From assembly GCA_051294375.1 (NCBI GenBank), contig CM119268.1, positions 10,686,148 to 10,750,147 on the forward strand: a stretch of 64,000 bases of DNA, in the 5' to 3' direction. This DNA is from Paraspadella gotoi (Eukaryota; Chaetognatha). Positions 13,180 through 31,371 of this stretch are shown piece after piece (positions within the stretch are counted from its first letter, which is position 1; every line of letters begins with the position of its first letter). Below the pieces are notes generated by a model. It was given only the letters and a program-made list of their open reading frames with translations. It did not search any database and was not told the DNA's origin. Position numbers and translations under genes: made by a program.

Positions 13180-13620
13180 TCCTTTGACGTTTTTCCTTTC
13201 CTCCCCCCGCCCAAGAATCCAAGATCGCAATTAATTTTTCGTTTCGAATTTTCGTTCACGTTTTTTTTTCTCTTTTCCCTTTCGTTAACTCACTTCTTTG
13301 CTTTTTTTCCCCCTTTTTCTTATTTTTTTCCTCATTGACTTATTACTTTTTACTTTCCCCGTAGATTTACCCCATTATTTTCTCTTCCCTTTCTTCCTCC
13401 TTTCTTTTCCGTTCAATTTTACCATCTAAGTTTCCCACAATATCTAATCTTCAGTTTCCCCCCTCAAATTTTACATTTCTTCCCTTTTCCCCTTGCCCAC
13501 TCTCCCTCTAATTCCCCCCCCCACTCTTTCTCACCCTCTTTATTTTTCCCCACTCTCATTCCCCCCTCCCCCCTCCGTTCTCATTTTCCCTCCCGTTTCG
13601 CTCTGTCGGTTCTAAATACG
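13180..13620. repeat. Pyrimidine-rich low-complexity tract
   Basis: About 440 bases composed almost entirely of T and C with CCCCC blocks. No splice-linked exon follows. Confidence 0.6.
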
Positions 13621-14164
13621 AGAAAGGCCTTCGGAATGACTTTTGACCTCCGGCCCCTTGACCTCTTTTTATTTTTACATGCGGGCTTTGAAAAACGACT
13701 AACGGGGAAAGAAAAAAAAAAACCTTTTGTAAGAAAAATATAGGATGGAAAAACTTTTAAGGGATCGTTGCAACAGTCTTTGTAGTTTGTAGGAAACGGA
13801 AATTATTTCCCTGAACGTGAGAAAAAGAGTTTATTATATAAAATAAACGAATTTAACTCTAAACTTTATTATTTGGAGAGAAGGCTTTCACTTTGTGGCG
13901 AATTTTTTTTTAATAAAATGATTGATTTCTAATATCCGCGTACACGGGCCGGAATTTTTTTTATAAAAATTGTTTTCTGCTATGAATTAATTTCTCAGTT
14001 TCGCATCAAATGAAACGAAATTGGAGTAAAAAAAAAATTCGGAAGCTTTTCTTAGGAGAGAAGACGAGTCTCATCTTTTTTCAAAAGATCTCGGGTTCAA
14101 TTCCTGACGACTTCAATTTTTTTTTCGCTTAGGGAAGACTAGGCTATTTTTTCCTATTAGCTCC

Positions 14165-14290
14165 AGCTATATCCTTACAGGCTGAGAACTGCCCCCAAAC
14201 TGGAACGACCTGCGCGACGTAAGGAGATCGAACCAGGTACCCCAACAATGCCTTCCAATCTTACCGATAAATACCCCGCGTCCATGATGA
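14165..14290 (-). repeat. tRNA-derived SINE-like fragment
   Basis: On the - strand TTATCGGTAAGATTGG resembles a pol III A box. GGTTCGATCTCC, about 40 bases on, resembles a B box. The arms do not fold as a functional tRNA, so a SINE head is the better reading. Confidence 0.3.
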
Positions 14291-14950
14291 AACCAATATT
14301 GGGCACCTTTTTCCGAGATCGCCCCCCTTTAGTTTCCTTATCCTTAAGCTGAATTTTGAATGAAAGCCGAGAGTAGTCGCCCTTGCGTATTACAAAAAAA
14401 TTGAGGACATATTCTATCGAAAACAACAACAACAACGACGATAACGACAACAACGACGGCGTTCTAAATAAACATTCTCCCCCACATTTTCTCTCTTCGT
14501 TCCGTCGACTTCGACGCTGCTATTTTTTTTCCCTTTCCTCTCTCCAAATGCGGAATCACGTATTTTAGACCAGAAGGGGTGGGGGGGGGGGCAGGGTGGC
14601 GCGGGGGTTTTATGAATGGAGCAGGGGAGGTGGGGGAAGCGCTCGAGTGCGGGATTTTTCAAAGGTCAAATAAGTAGTTGGGTAAAAGATTTTACACTTA
14701 ATTTTTTTTTTACTCGAATAATTTTATGAAAATTATGGAATTTAAAAAAGAAGAAGCATAAAATCGCATTTAATCCAACCGGTCAAAGTTAGTTGACTTA
14801 GTCCAAAACGCCGAGGGAGTCGCTTCGTGGGTGATGAAGCGTGGATCGCTCCGTGGGTTCGAGTCGCTCTGTGGGTAGGAGGCGCTTCGAGGCAAAAGGA
14901 AAACAGGAAACTGCGAGAGAAAGCAGAATTGCTAAAAGGTGGAACTCGAG

Positions 14951-14954
14951 AGAG

Positions 14955-14985
<31 letters not shown>

Positions 14986-15003
14986 GAGACAGAGAGAGAG
15001 AGA
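14951..15003. repeat. (GA)n microsatellite
   Basis: An interrupted GA run on the + strand. Confidence 0.9.
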
Positions 15004-15209
15004 ATGGCGCTAAGTGCCACTGGAATAAAAATATATCCGATAAAAAGGTGAAGTAGAAAGAATTTTTTTTTTTGTACGATGCGAACTTAATTTAACGTTA
15101 ATAAATATAATAAATAAATATGAATATAAATTGATATTTGAATAGGAATCGATTCCGACGGGAATCTGTTGTCGAAGAATTCTTTCTTTTAAATTCTTTG
15201 ACTGGTTGC

Positions 15210-15332
<123 letters not shown>

Positions 15333-15512
15333 GATTCAATTCAGAGAGAACAGAAGAGAGCGAAAGAATATTGAAGATGCGACCTCTCTCTCTCTCACTA
15401 AACTGCAAAACTGTCACTCTCTCTCCTCATAATCTCTCCATCGAAAAGGTCGACCCCTCCATCAACAATCTTCCTCCCGCTAAAGGTCGCTCCTTTATCT
15501 CTCTTTCCCTTC

Positions 15513-15925
15513 TCCCCTTCGCTCGCTCGCTTGCTTTGCTTGCTTGCTTGCTTGCTTGCCTCGCCGGTTGATTGGTTGGGATTTCTTTCTTTTTTTATTT
15601 GTTTCTTCCTGTTTTATTCTTTATGGTCCATACGTATGTAAGATTGCGTGGCGAATCCTAAATTCGACTCCCGTATTGCTTGGTGAAATTCAGCTCGTCC
15701 CATTGGCTTGGACACTGGACAGTGGACAATGGACATATGGACAGCTAAGTACGAGTTCACCAACGGTGAGTTCCGGGTACAATCCCCTCGCGGTCATGCT
15801 GGTTAAAGTGTGATGGTGTCGGCATGAACACGCCAGTGACATGGGGTCGTCACTGGAGGTCCAAAGCCCTGAGCGCCAGCTTTCGGGAAATGCCTCACAC
15901 CCCAGGCATCACACATGTCCCCCCG
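15513..15925 (+). repeat. Dispersed repeat family R1, copy B, with upstream segment
   Basis: The first part (CTTTCCCTTCTCCCCTTCGC, a GCTT tetranucleotide run, then GGTTGATTGGTTGGGATTTC) is repeated at 29731-29917. The second part (from GGTTAAAGTGTGATGGTGTC to CATGTCCCCCCGTTGCC) is repeated at 30480-30607. The two parts are contiguous here but separated by 546 bases in the other copy, so this copy shows the uninterrupted order. Confidence 0.75.
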
Positions 15926-16208
15926 TTGCCTTTATATGAACATTAACTAAAGACGCATTTGACGTCCAGTGGAAGAACAGCTTCCTATTAAATGATAGGT
16001 TTGATAATTTCATTGGTTCTTATATTACTATTTTTGTACGCAATTATAAGTTATTAATTATTAACAATAATAATTTTTAAGTGTGGTTTTTTCTTTTCTC
16101 TTTTCCGTTTCTCCCGTATCCTTTCTGTTTTCAGCATATGAAACGCTCTTTCTATCCTTTCCATTTTCAAATACATTTTTTAAAATCGTTCTCCTTATCA
16201 TCAACCAG

Positions 16209-16515
16209 GTTGAAACGCTACTCGCTCTACTTTAACGGGGATGAAGTGTTTAAAGGTCTCGTCACAACTTTCGTCCTCCAAGTAGAAGGCGACGCCGACG
16301 ACATCCTAGAAATTCGCGCCTCCGTCGAGACCGAGAGGCATCCCGTCGCCGTGACCACGCCCTCTGTCTTTTACGACGTCGCCCTTCGTCGCGTCCTCTT
16401 CGCCGCCCCGAAGACGACTAATTTCTATCGTCAAGCTTGGTTCTTCGTCGTCGTTATCGTCGCTGCTTTCGCCGTCGTCGTCGTCATTGTCGTCATCGTA
16501 GTTCGACGATGTTAA
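16209..16515 (+). CDS. Terminal exon of an unidentified single-pass membrane protein
   Basis: A CAG acceptor at 16206-16208 opens a frame of about 100 codons ending at TAA 16513-16515. C-ending codon use resembles the confirmed exons. The first 75 residues (LKRYSLYFNGDEVFKGLV and on) match no family I know. They are followed by a strongly hydrophobic, Val-rich span (WFFVVVIVAAFAVVVVIVVI) and a short VVRRC tail, so the reading is a C-terminal membrane anchor. The Val span is encoded by GTC/GTT triplets, and the opposite strand is open in an Asp-rich frame, so strand assignment is not certain. AATAAA follows at 16943. Upstream exons were not found; it is not the start of the DUF229 gene, whose own first exon is at 18683. 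Confidence 0.4.
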
Positions 16516-16942
16516 ACTCAAAGAGGGAAATCAACTCCGAGATCAGTTCGGAGCTCGAGAACGAAACTTCCGCTGCCGCCGAGGAAAAGACAGAGGACCC
16601 TGGCGGACGATCCTGTCGGGGACGCGACTTTTCTTGAAGCGAAAAGGCGAGCGGCGGAAATAGAAGGTCCGGCCCGGAAGACCAAAACCTAGGGCGAACC
16701 GAGAGAACGCCCAGAAGAGAGAAAGAGACGGTGGCGCCCATAACCCTGGCGCTGAGAAAAAGCAGATATATCTTCGAGAAAGCGCCTCGGACAAACCCAG
16801 AAAACGACGGGATAGAAGGCGGAATGTGCAGGATGCGATAACTCATATTTAAACTGTGACAAGTGCAGTATTTTTGAAAACATAATCCCCTGTTAATCGG
16901 CTTTACATGGTAGATTCACTCGTTAGTAAATATGTTCAAACT

Positions 16943-16948
16943 AATAAA
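16943..16948 (+). terminator. Polyadenylation signal candidate
   Basis: AATAAA lies about 430 bases after the stop at 16515. A second cluster of AATAAA lies near 17120-17128. Confidence 0.3.
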
Positions 16949-17799
16949 ACATGTTGTTTATTTTTATACTAATATACATAAACAACATTGAAGCAGAAAT
17001 AAATGAATATTATAAACAGAAAGTATTTATTTTTGTTTTACGATTTAAAATTAATGCTGCTGAATATAATTGTAAATAGAAAGTGTAGTAGCAAAAACTG
17101 GTTGTAAATATTAATATAATAAATAAATCTTGAACGTTCGACTTGACGTCAGGTGAATTTTTGATAGATTTTCTGAATACTTTGCAGTTGGCAGTATCTT
17201 GAACTTATTTTAGGCCAAAATTCATTACAACGAAATACAACGATTAAAGTGCTAATATCAAGAGTTTTGCAAACGTTTTAAAAGTATTGACAAAAAATAT
17301 CCATATTTAAATGAAGTCTTTAAAATTTACTTTAAGGTTCACTTGATTCGAAATCTTAATTTTTTTTTACTTTTGACGTATGAACATTGAATATATAGTA
17401 TTCTCTAAATTCTAATGTATTACCGCCAGCTATATCGACAAAAAAGTATGATTCTGTAGAAAACGAAAATACGAGAAAATAAAGGTAGGGAAAAAGTTGA
17501 AGAATTGTGATGATGAAAGAGAAGTAGAAAAGAAGTGAGACGAGCTCTCTCCTGATCCCCTTTTATCATCGCTCGGACCAACTTGACCTTACGGTCTCCT
17601 CGGCCCTATTACTGTGTCCGGTCAATCTAAGGTCATTGTCAAAGCTAGGGCAAAGTGACCGTGTGGATTGACCGGCTCGGAGAAAGAGGAGAGAGGAAGG
17701 ATTTAGAGAGAAAGACCGTTGGTAAGTCGCCTCAATTCATTTTTAAAATTTTATATATTATATATTATATATTTCAAAATCATAAAAGTATATATATGA

Positions 17800-17865
17800 A
17801 ATTGGTACAACCAGTATAAAAATTATCCATTCATTTAATAAATAAGCTATCTTGTCCCTGACTCA
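17800..17865. repeat. Short dispersed repeat, copy 2
   Basis: It matches 12185-12245 over about 60 bases, with flanks unrelated to the first copy. Confidence 0.7.
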
Positions 17866-17959
17866 ATATAAAATTATAAAATATACGTAACAAAATATCA
17901 TTATGGGTCTTCATTTTTGTTTCTTTAAAATTTTAGATGCTTCACTTTACCCTACAGCG

Positions 17960-18500
17960 TTTGGGCCATTTTATAAGTCACTTTTCGATGGGTCGATCTG
18001 TCGGTCGGTATGTCTGTCCGTAGGTCTGTCCCACTTACGTTAAAATTACATATAGATTAGATTAGATTTATTCAGAAAGACGGGCCGATGAAGGCCTTGG
18101 GTCGCGGTTACAAATGATCTCGGAACAGTGAACAATTAATCACAATTAATCATCATAAATCACTGTTTCGTAAGTTGTACGGCTAAAGATTGAATCGGAA
18201 GTTAATCGTTTAATTCGCCTATACTATAGTTGGTTGCTCAATGCTCAATGCTCAATGCTCATTTGTGAAGACAGGAAAAAACCGCCTTGAGGAAATCCTA
18301 AAACTGTAAGGAAGAAAAGACGTAATTTCGATGCAGTGCATGTCATAAATTACAAGGGCAAAACTTTTTTTAAGTCATGTCATGTCATGTCATATCATGT
18401 GAATGTCGGGAAGAAACTTTCGTGAAGAACAAAGGGAAATAAACGTGAAAATAAAGTCACTTCGGCGCAACACATTGGAACCACCGTTCTTGTTATGCTT
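17960..18500. repeat. Dispersed repeat family R2, copy A
   Basis: It has GGTCGGTATGTCTGTCCG...GTCCCACTTAC near one end and GCAACACATTGGAACCACCG near 18470. The same two anchors, about 430 bases apart and in the same orientation, occur at 47350-47880. The interior is poorly conserved and carries small tandem repeats (AATGCTC x4 near 18240, TCATG near 18376). Confidence 0.55.
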
Positions 18501-18682
18501 CAAAAATCATTATCGAAAAGAGTGATTAAAATTTAAATGATTAATAAAATTCATCCCACTTTTTTTACAATGAAATTAGTTTGATATTCAATGTTCTGAC
18601 ATCTAATATTATGTTATCTTTAAAGTTTAAACGCCCGACTACCTATTCTAGTTTTAGACGAAAAATTAAATAAAGTTGGTAA

Positions 18683-25333
<6,651 letters not shown>

Positions 25334-25812
25334 AAGGACTGATATATTTATTATTATAATTTATATAGTTCAGAGATGCAGACGCGATCCGGGAGGCGGA
25401 GTGGAAACGCGCGGAGGGGCGCATGTTTTTTGATGTTTTTGAGGTGGCGAACTTGGACAAGAGTCAAAAATTGGGGAGAAGGGAGGCGAATGCGGAGGCG
25501 CAAAAAACGTTGCGCGTTCGCCTTTTGTGCTTTTGTTTTTATCGGCGAAAATCAAAAGGTTTTTGCCAAATTAAAACCTTTCTATTGTTCCAAAAATTGT
25601 TCTTTTTTTTTAAATTTAGATATTGCTAAATTCTGAAGCGTTTATCAGCTGCCATTGGTTTTTTATTAACATATTTTTTATTCAAAAAAAATTTGGTTCT
25701 GTTTATATCTATTTTATCTAATAAGTTGTACATAAGCATATATTTTATATCTTTTTCTTTTAATGCATTCATTCACTCATTATTTTTCTTTTTATTTTAA
25801 ATAAAAGATAAT

Positions 25813-25914
25813 TTGTTAATTTATTCCTATGAATATTTAATTAAATTTGTTAATTTATTCCAATGAATATTTAATTAAATTTGTTAATTTATTCCTATGA
25901 ATATTTAATTAAAT
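25813..25914. repeat. Tandem repeat, three 34-bp units
   Basis: The unit runs from TTGTTAATTTATTCC to TTTAATTAAAT, three copies in a row; the middle one differs by one base. Confidence 0.9.
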
Positions 25915-25979
25915 CATTTATTTATAATTCTATTCTATTTATTTATTTACTTTATTGATTTTATTAATCAAATAATTTT

Positions 25980-26390
25980 TTTATCTAGCATCGTTTTTTA
26001 AACTTGGATCTTTTTTGATTTGCATTATTATTTTAACTGGCATCATTTTTTCAACTGGCATAATTTTTTTAAATATGGATTATTTTTTTATTTATATTAT
26101 TTTACAACTTGAATCATATTTTTAATTTGCATTATTTTTTTAACCTATATAATTTTTTAAATTCCATTATTTTTTTAATTTTGTATTTTTCCAACTTGCA
26201 TCATGTTTTTATCTTGGATCATTTTTTTAACTTGCATTATTTTTTTAAACTAGCTTCATTTTTAAACTTGTATATTTTTTTTTGATTTGCATTAATTTTT
26301 TAACTTGCATCATTTTTTAATTCATTTATTGTTTTTAATTTGCATTATTTTTGAAACTTGCATCATTTTTTTTAACTTCCATTAGGTTCC
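25980..26390. repeat. Degenerate AT-rich minisatellite, block 1
   Basis: About 20 worn copies of a 17-20 base unit of the type AACTTGCATCATTTTTTT (variants with GCATTATT and GGATCATT). The same unit forms a second block at 27860-28160. Confidence 0.75.
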
Positions 26391-27860
26391 GCGTATAAAC
26401 GTTGCATTTAGGAAAAAAACGACTCTTTCCACTATTGTTCAGTTGTTACTTAAAATGTTAATTAACCTTGTACCACAACACAAATTAGGCCGAACGAAGG
26501 ATTGGTTAGAAACATCTCCACCCGTTTCTATGATAAAATAGTACCATTTTGGCAACTTTTAGCCTTGAATGCCAAGGAAAGTTGAGAAAAATTTTTTACT
26601 TTGGAAATCCGTTCTTTCTTATCTTTTTACCTCTGGGTAAATTTATTAGCTTATATCATTTATAGTTTGCCTATGAATTAATTTTAAAGTTAACAAGTCA
26701 AAAAGTTGGAGTTTCAGTCTTTATCATAATTTGTTAAACAAAATAAATCAAATTGGTTGAAATTAACAGAAAATATAGCCTATTGAATAAGCTTTTAACA
26801 CCTATAAAATTATCAAAAAAACTTTTTTGGTTAAGCCACAAATAATTTTTAAAGACGTCTTTTAATTTGTGACTTTTTGTGACTTGCATTTTTTTTTGAT
26901 AAAGAGAATATTTTCAACTCATTTATTAGTTTTAAAATATGAGGTACATACTGACCTTGATTAATTAAAAAAAACCGCATCCTTTTAACCCAATGGAAGC
27001 GTCAGGACTTGTTTTTTCTCAGAATCGACAGATTTTGCGGAAAAATTTTTGCAAAATCTGTCGATTTACTAAATTTGCTAGGCACACACAAATTGAAAAA
27101 AAAATCATGCGCTACCGTTCATTTTCTTTTTATAATGCATTTTAAATATTTTGTTTGATTTGGCTCAATGTAGACGTAGTGAGAGGAAATAGGAAAGGCA
27201 AAAAGAAAAGGAGAAGGGGAGAGAATGAAAGAGGGGGTAAAATGCAAAAAACGAAGGCAAATGGGGAAAAAATAGTGAAACAATTGTAAGGTAAGAAAAG
27301 AGGGGAAAATGGAAAGAAAAAGAGGGAAAAAAGGGAAAGAATGAAGATGAGAAAAAAAGGTGAGGAAAGTGCATGAGTGACAGAAAAAGGTAGGGCCAAA
27401 AAATGGTAAGTGACTGCGTGAGAAGTAAGGGAGGAAAGAGGAAGAGAATAATATAAAGTAAGAGAAGAAAAGAATCAGGAAAAGCGTATGAAGGAAAAAA
27501 ATTGTATCAGATAATTTGGCGTCTTACCTAAAATCTTTTGTGTAAGTAAAAGACATGAGGATTCTTATAAGAATTCGATCTTTAAAAATCATCTGTACCA
27601 TAAAAATTCAATCATACTTTTTTAAATAATAAGCAGTTAATGAGATTAGATTGACAATCATTGAAGAAATCATGTCTTACCGTATTTTTAACTCATAGAA
27701 ATTTACATGGGAAGTTCTAAGTGATAAGGAGATAACTTGAGACTACCGTTTTTTTTAAATGAAGAAAGCTTCGTACTAACCAATGAGATCAAGAAATATG
27801 GTAATTATTTGTAGTTCAGATTTCGTTGTTTAAAAGACACTGATTGTATGCGAAACCTTT
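26390..27860. other. AT-rich spacer with a purine-rich stretch
   Basis: The stretch 27175-27500 is nearly pure A and G on the + strand. CAGATTTTGCGGAAAAATTT and AAATTTTTGCAAAATCTG near 27027-27065 form a short inverted repeat. No gene seen. Confidence 0.45.
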
Positions 27861-28160
27861 TTTTTTTATTTATAATATTTTTTTGATTTACATATTTTTT
27901 GATTTGCATTATTTTTTAACTTACATCATTTTTGCACCTTATATCATTTTTTTATTTTAAATCATTTTTTATATTTCGCATCATTTTTTGAATGCATAAT
28001 TTTTTTGAATGCATAATTTTTTAACCTATATCATTTTTCAACTTGCATCATTTTTTTTCAAATTGCAGCATTTTTTTAAACTTGCCTTATTTTCTTAACT
28101 TATATTATTTTTTAACTTGTATTATTTTTTTCTTTTTTGTAATTTTTTAAATTTATATAT
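27860..28160. repeat. Degenerate AT-rich minisatellite, block 2
   Basis: Same TTTTTTAACTTGCATCATT-type unit as block 1, separated from it by 1.5 kb of unrelated sequence. Confidence 0.7.
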
Positions 28161-28199
28161 ACCTTTTAACTTATATGGTTTTAATTTTTATGTTAAAAT

Positions 28200-29730
28200 T
28201 TAAATTTCAATTTATTTATAAAAACAATTCATAAAATTGGTACAAACAATATAACAATTATCCATTTGTTATTAGTTTGTAAAATATTTAATTAATTATA
28301 TATAAAAATTATTAATTATTGTTTTAATATAAAAAATAAACTAATTAATTAATTTAATTATCGCTAATGATCGTCATCAGATCCAGCATTTTTGCTTTTT
28401 TTTTTTATCTAAGTAAAACTATAAACTTTCAGCTTGAATTGAAAAACAAGAAGAAATTTTTTTCTAATGCCAAATAGTAAAATATACAAAATTACGGTAA
28501 TATTATAATTTTTTTAAATAAATTACACAATTCAATTTTTTACTGATTTGGAATACTACTAACATTTATGGATTTTTAATATGATTATTTTTAAACAATT
28601 AGTAAAATAATATCTTTCCTTTTTTTAATTTAATTAATTATATTAAAATTAATAAAATGTTTGATTGGAAAGTAAAAAAAGAAAATAGAAAAAAAATAAG
28701 TAAAATAAAAAAAAAAGGAATACAGAGAAAGTAAGAGAGAGAGAAAGAGGAAAAAGAGTGAGTGAAGAGAATAAAGAGTAAATAAAAGAAAATGAAATAA
28801 AGTCATATAAAATAAATTTTGTCCTTATTCTCAATAATATCCTTTTCCTAAGTATTTTTTAGAAGCTTTATCTCTTCTTCCCCATTTCTTTTTTTTTTTC
28901 TCTTTCTTTCTATCTCTTTCTTTCTCTTTCTCCTCTCTCTCCCTCTCTCTTTTTTAAAATGTCTTGCAAAAATTGTTTAAAATATATATTTTGTTAAAAG
29001 ATTTGAAAAAAGTTAAAACATATATACATTTAAAAATAAAAAAAAATTTATTTATTTATTTATTTATTATTTTAAACATAACAAATTGAAAGTTTTTTCA
29101 TGATCCATTGATCTGAATTAAAAAAACATATCAAATACAAAACTATAAATAATTTTTAAAAACAAAAAGCCGGAGGCGTTCAAGAGGCGAACGCGGAGGC
29201 GATCCGGGCTAAAAAATGAGAGGCGAACGCAAAACCGGAGGCGAGGGGGGTCTCCGGAGGGCGGGGAGTGGAGGCGGGCGAAATTCACCGCCTCCAGCAC
29301 CCTGATATAGTTAAAACTCAAAACCGCTAAAATCCGCTACGGACCGTATAAGCCAAAACCTAATACTAACTAATAAATACTTTTGTCAATTTTTAAATAT
29401 GATAAACCTGAGTAAACGAGTAACTGCAAGAAAAAATTCAATTTCAGGAAGGGTAGTTATTTTTCTTATATAATTTGAATCCATTTCATAATTTAGTACC
29501 TCATTGGAAAATCTGTTTCTCTCTTAATTTTAAGAATCGCTATTTATCGCATTAACTGAGGATCAAGGAAACCTTTCTTGACCTATTGAAACCCTTGGAT
29601 ATTGTCAGTTGTGATAAACCTGGGTAAACGAGTGACCTATAGTTAAAAAGTCGTTTTTGTCAATTTTTTAAAAGAAAAATATGTTGGCTATGTTAAGGAA
29701 AAATTATATTACTATGTAAAAACAAAAGAT
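28200..29730. other. AT-rich spacer, no gene seen
   Basis: It contains (TTTA)n near 29047-29070, pyrimidine runs near 28880-28950 and one short G-rich patch at 29170-29300. No coding signal. Confidence 0.45.
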
Positions 29731-30607
29731 CTCTCTTTCCCTTCTCCCCTTCGCTCGCTTGCTTTGCTTGCTTGCTTGCTTGCTTGCCTCATCGGTTGAT
29801 TGGTTGGGATTTCTTTTTTTTTTCTTCATTTCTTTCTGTTTTATTCTTTATGGTCCAAACGTATGTAAGATTGTGTGGCTAATCCTAAAACTCAGCTCGT
29901 CCCATTGGCTTGGACAGTAAAGCGTAGTAAAAATTTTAAATTTAACTTTAATTAAAATTCTAAAAGTGAGGAACGAATAACATTATACTAATGAACATTT
30001 ATGTATAAAAAAATTAATAATAATATAAAATAATAATTAATATAATATAAAATTACAATTTACGCAGTAGGCCTTATACTAGTACCAATCCAATAAATGT
30101 TGAAATTTCAAAATAATTTTTTGTAAGATTTTTTTGCTGATTTGGATTCGTCATGAAAAGTTGATATAAAGAAATATAACTCTTTTTTAAAAATTCTTTC
30201 ATTAGGTTGATCAAATATAAAAAAACCTATATTTTAAGCTGAAAATTAAAATTTTATATATTAAATATAGTTTTTTAAATTCTTAACCACTTAATAAAAT
30301 AATTTTTTAAAGATTTTATAAGGATAGTACTATATATAAATATAGCCTACTGCGAAAATTGAAGAACATAATTTTTTTTTTTTACAAATTAATGTTAACT
30401 GATGGTATGTTGTTCATAATTGACATTTAGAATTTTCGTATGTAACTTTCACTACGCTCTATTGGACAGCTGTCACGCTGGTTAAAGTGTGATGGTGTCG
30501 GCATTAACCCGCCAGTGACATGGGGTGGTCACTGGAGGTCCAAAGCCCTGAGCGCCAGCTGTCGGGAAATGCCTGACACCCCAGGCATCACACATGTCCC
30601 CCCGTTG
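29731..30607 (+). repeat. Dispersed repeat family R1, copy D, interrupted
   Basis: 29731-29917 matches 15525-15720 and 30470-30607 matches 15800-15925, in the same order and orientation. Between them lies a 546-base AT-rich insert, listed separately, that is absent from copy B. Confidence 0.75.
29918..30463. mobile_element. MITE-like element inserted in repeat R1
   Basis: Terminal inverted repeats are imperfect: the left end reads TAAAGCGTAGTAAAAATT and the right end, on the other strand, AATAGAGCGTAGTGAAAGTT. GGACAG sits directly on both sides (29912-29917 and 30464-30469), a likely 6-bp target duplication, although the site itself is rich in GGACA repeats. No ORF, so non-autonomous. Confidence 0.6.
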
Positions 30608-30835
30608 CCATAATAATATATTTAACTTGTAGATGGGGAGGGAAAAACTTTTTATTTCTTTATATGAACAATTGAAGTAGATAATGACTATTATTGTAGC
30701 CTGGCCTATTGATAATCTAATTTCCAATTTCTTTGCTTTTCGTACTTTCATTCGATTTAAAACAAACCCAGACATCGCGGCAAATTGTCGCCCCATTCAT
30801 GTTTTCGATTAAACTCTCCCGCCATTCCGCTTCTC

Positions 30836-30940
30836 TTGACTTTGAGTCATCATCTATTCTTATCCCACATTCTGATCGGGCTACTTTCGATTCTTGAGGC
30901 TTGACACAATCACGCGTTTCGATTTTCGAATTGCGCAGTT
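30836..30940 (+). promoter_or_regulatory. Promoter region of BIR gene 1
   Basis: TTGACTTTGAGTCAT at 30836-30850 contains an AP-1/CNC-type TGAGTCA. TCGAATTGCGCAGTT at 30926-30940 is a possible initiator. Both 15-mers recur exactly upstream of BIR gene 2 with similar spacing (75 against 70 bases between them). No TATA box is evident here. Confidence 0.55.
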
Positions 30941-31135
30941 TCGAACGAGAGGTTTCCAATTTCGGTCGACAATATTCGTTCTCGTTTCACGTTTCAACTC
31001 GTCGGTTTGTGATTTTAGTCCTCTAGTCCTGGACTCTTAATTTTTATATACTTAACTCGAATGGTTTTCACCGAGAGTAAACATTGGAACTATGACGCTT
31101 CGGACGAAAACGAATACTCGTCCGAAAATCTCGAT

Positions 31136-31210
31136 ATGACGCTCGTCCCGGTCTGCCGGGGAAAAATCCATCTCGCGTCGCGACGATTCGACGACCGCTG
31201 GCCGTGGTGA
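31136..31210 (+). other. Upstream short ORF, BIR gene 1
   Basis: A 24-codon ORF ending RRFDDRWPW-stop lies between the promoter motifs and the main start at 31372. BIR gene 2 has a 33-codon ORF in the same place with YRLFDEKWPW. The shared peptide FD..WPW suggests either an old coding exon or a conserved upstream ORF. Confidence 0.45.
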
Positions 31211-31371
31211 CGACGATAAACTCGAAGACCCGCCCACATTTCCGTCGATCGAAGACATCAAAGTCGGGGTCATCTATCCATTACGACTTGGATCTTGAAC
31301 ATCCACTCAACCCTCAACCGGAAGTGACTTTCGATTTAAGAAGAGCATCTGATTAGATCCTTTTCATTCTC

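Noticed and set aside
25374-25636. Possible extra exon of the DUF229 gene after a donor at 25319
   Set aside because: The attractive frame (a Glu/Ala/Arg-rich helix) does not match the phase. The in-phase alternative is very basic and ends in poly-Phe. Stop at 25333 is simpler.
25813-25914. CRISPR-like direct repeats
   Set aside because: The units are head to tail without spacers, AT-rich, and in animal DNA; a simple tandem repeat.
30717-30959. 80-codon - strand ORF upstream of BIR gene 1
   Set aside because: It overlaps the conserved promoter motifs, and BIR gene 2 has no counterpart, so it is probably chance.
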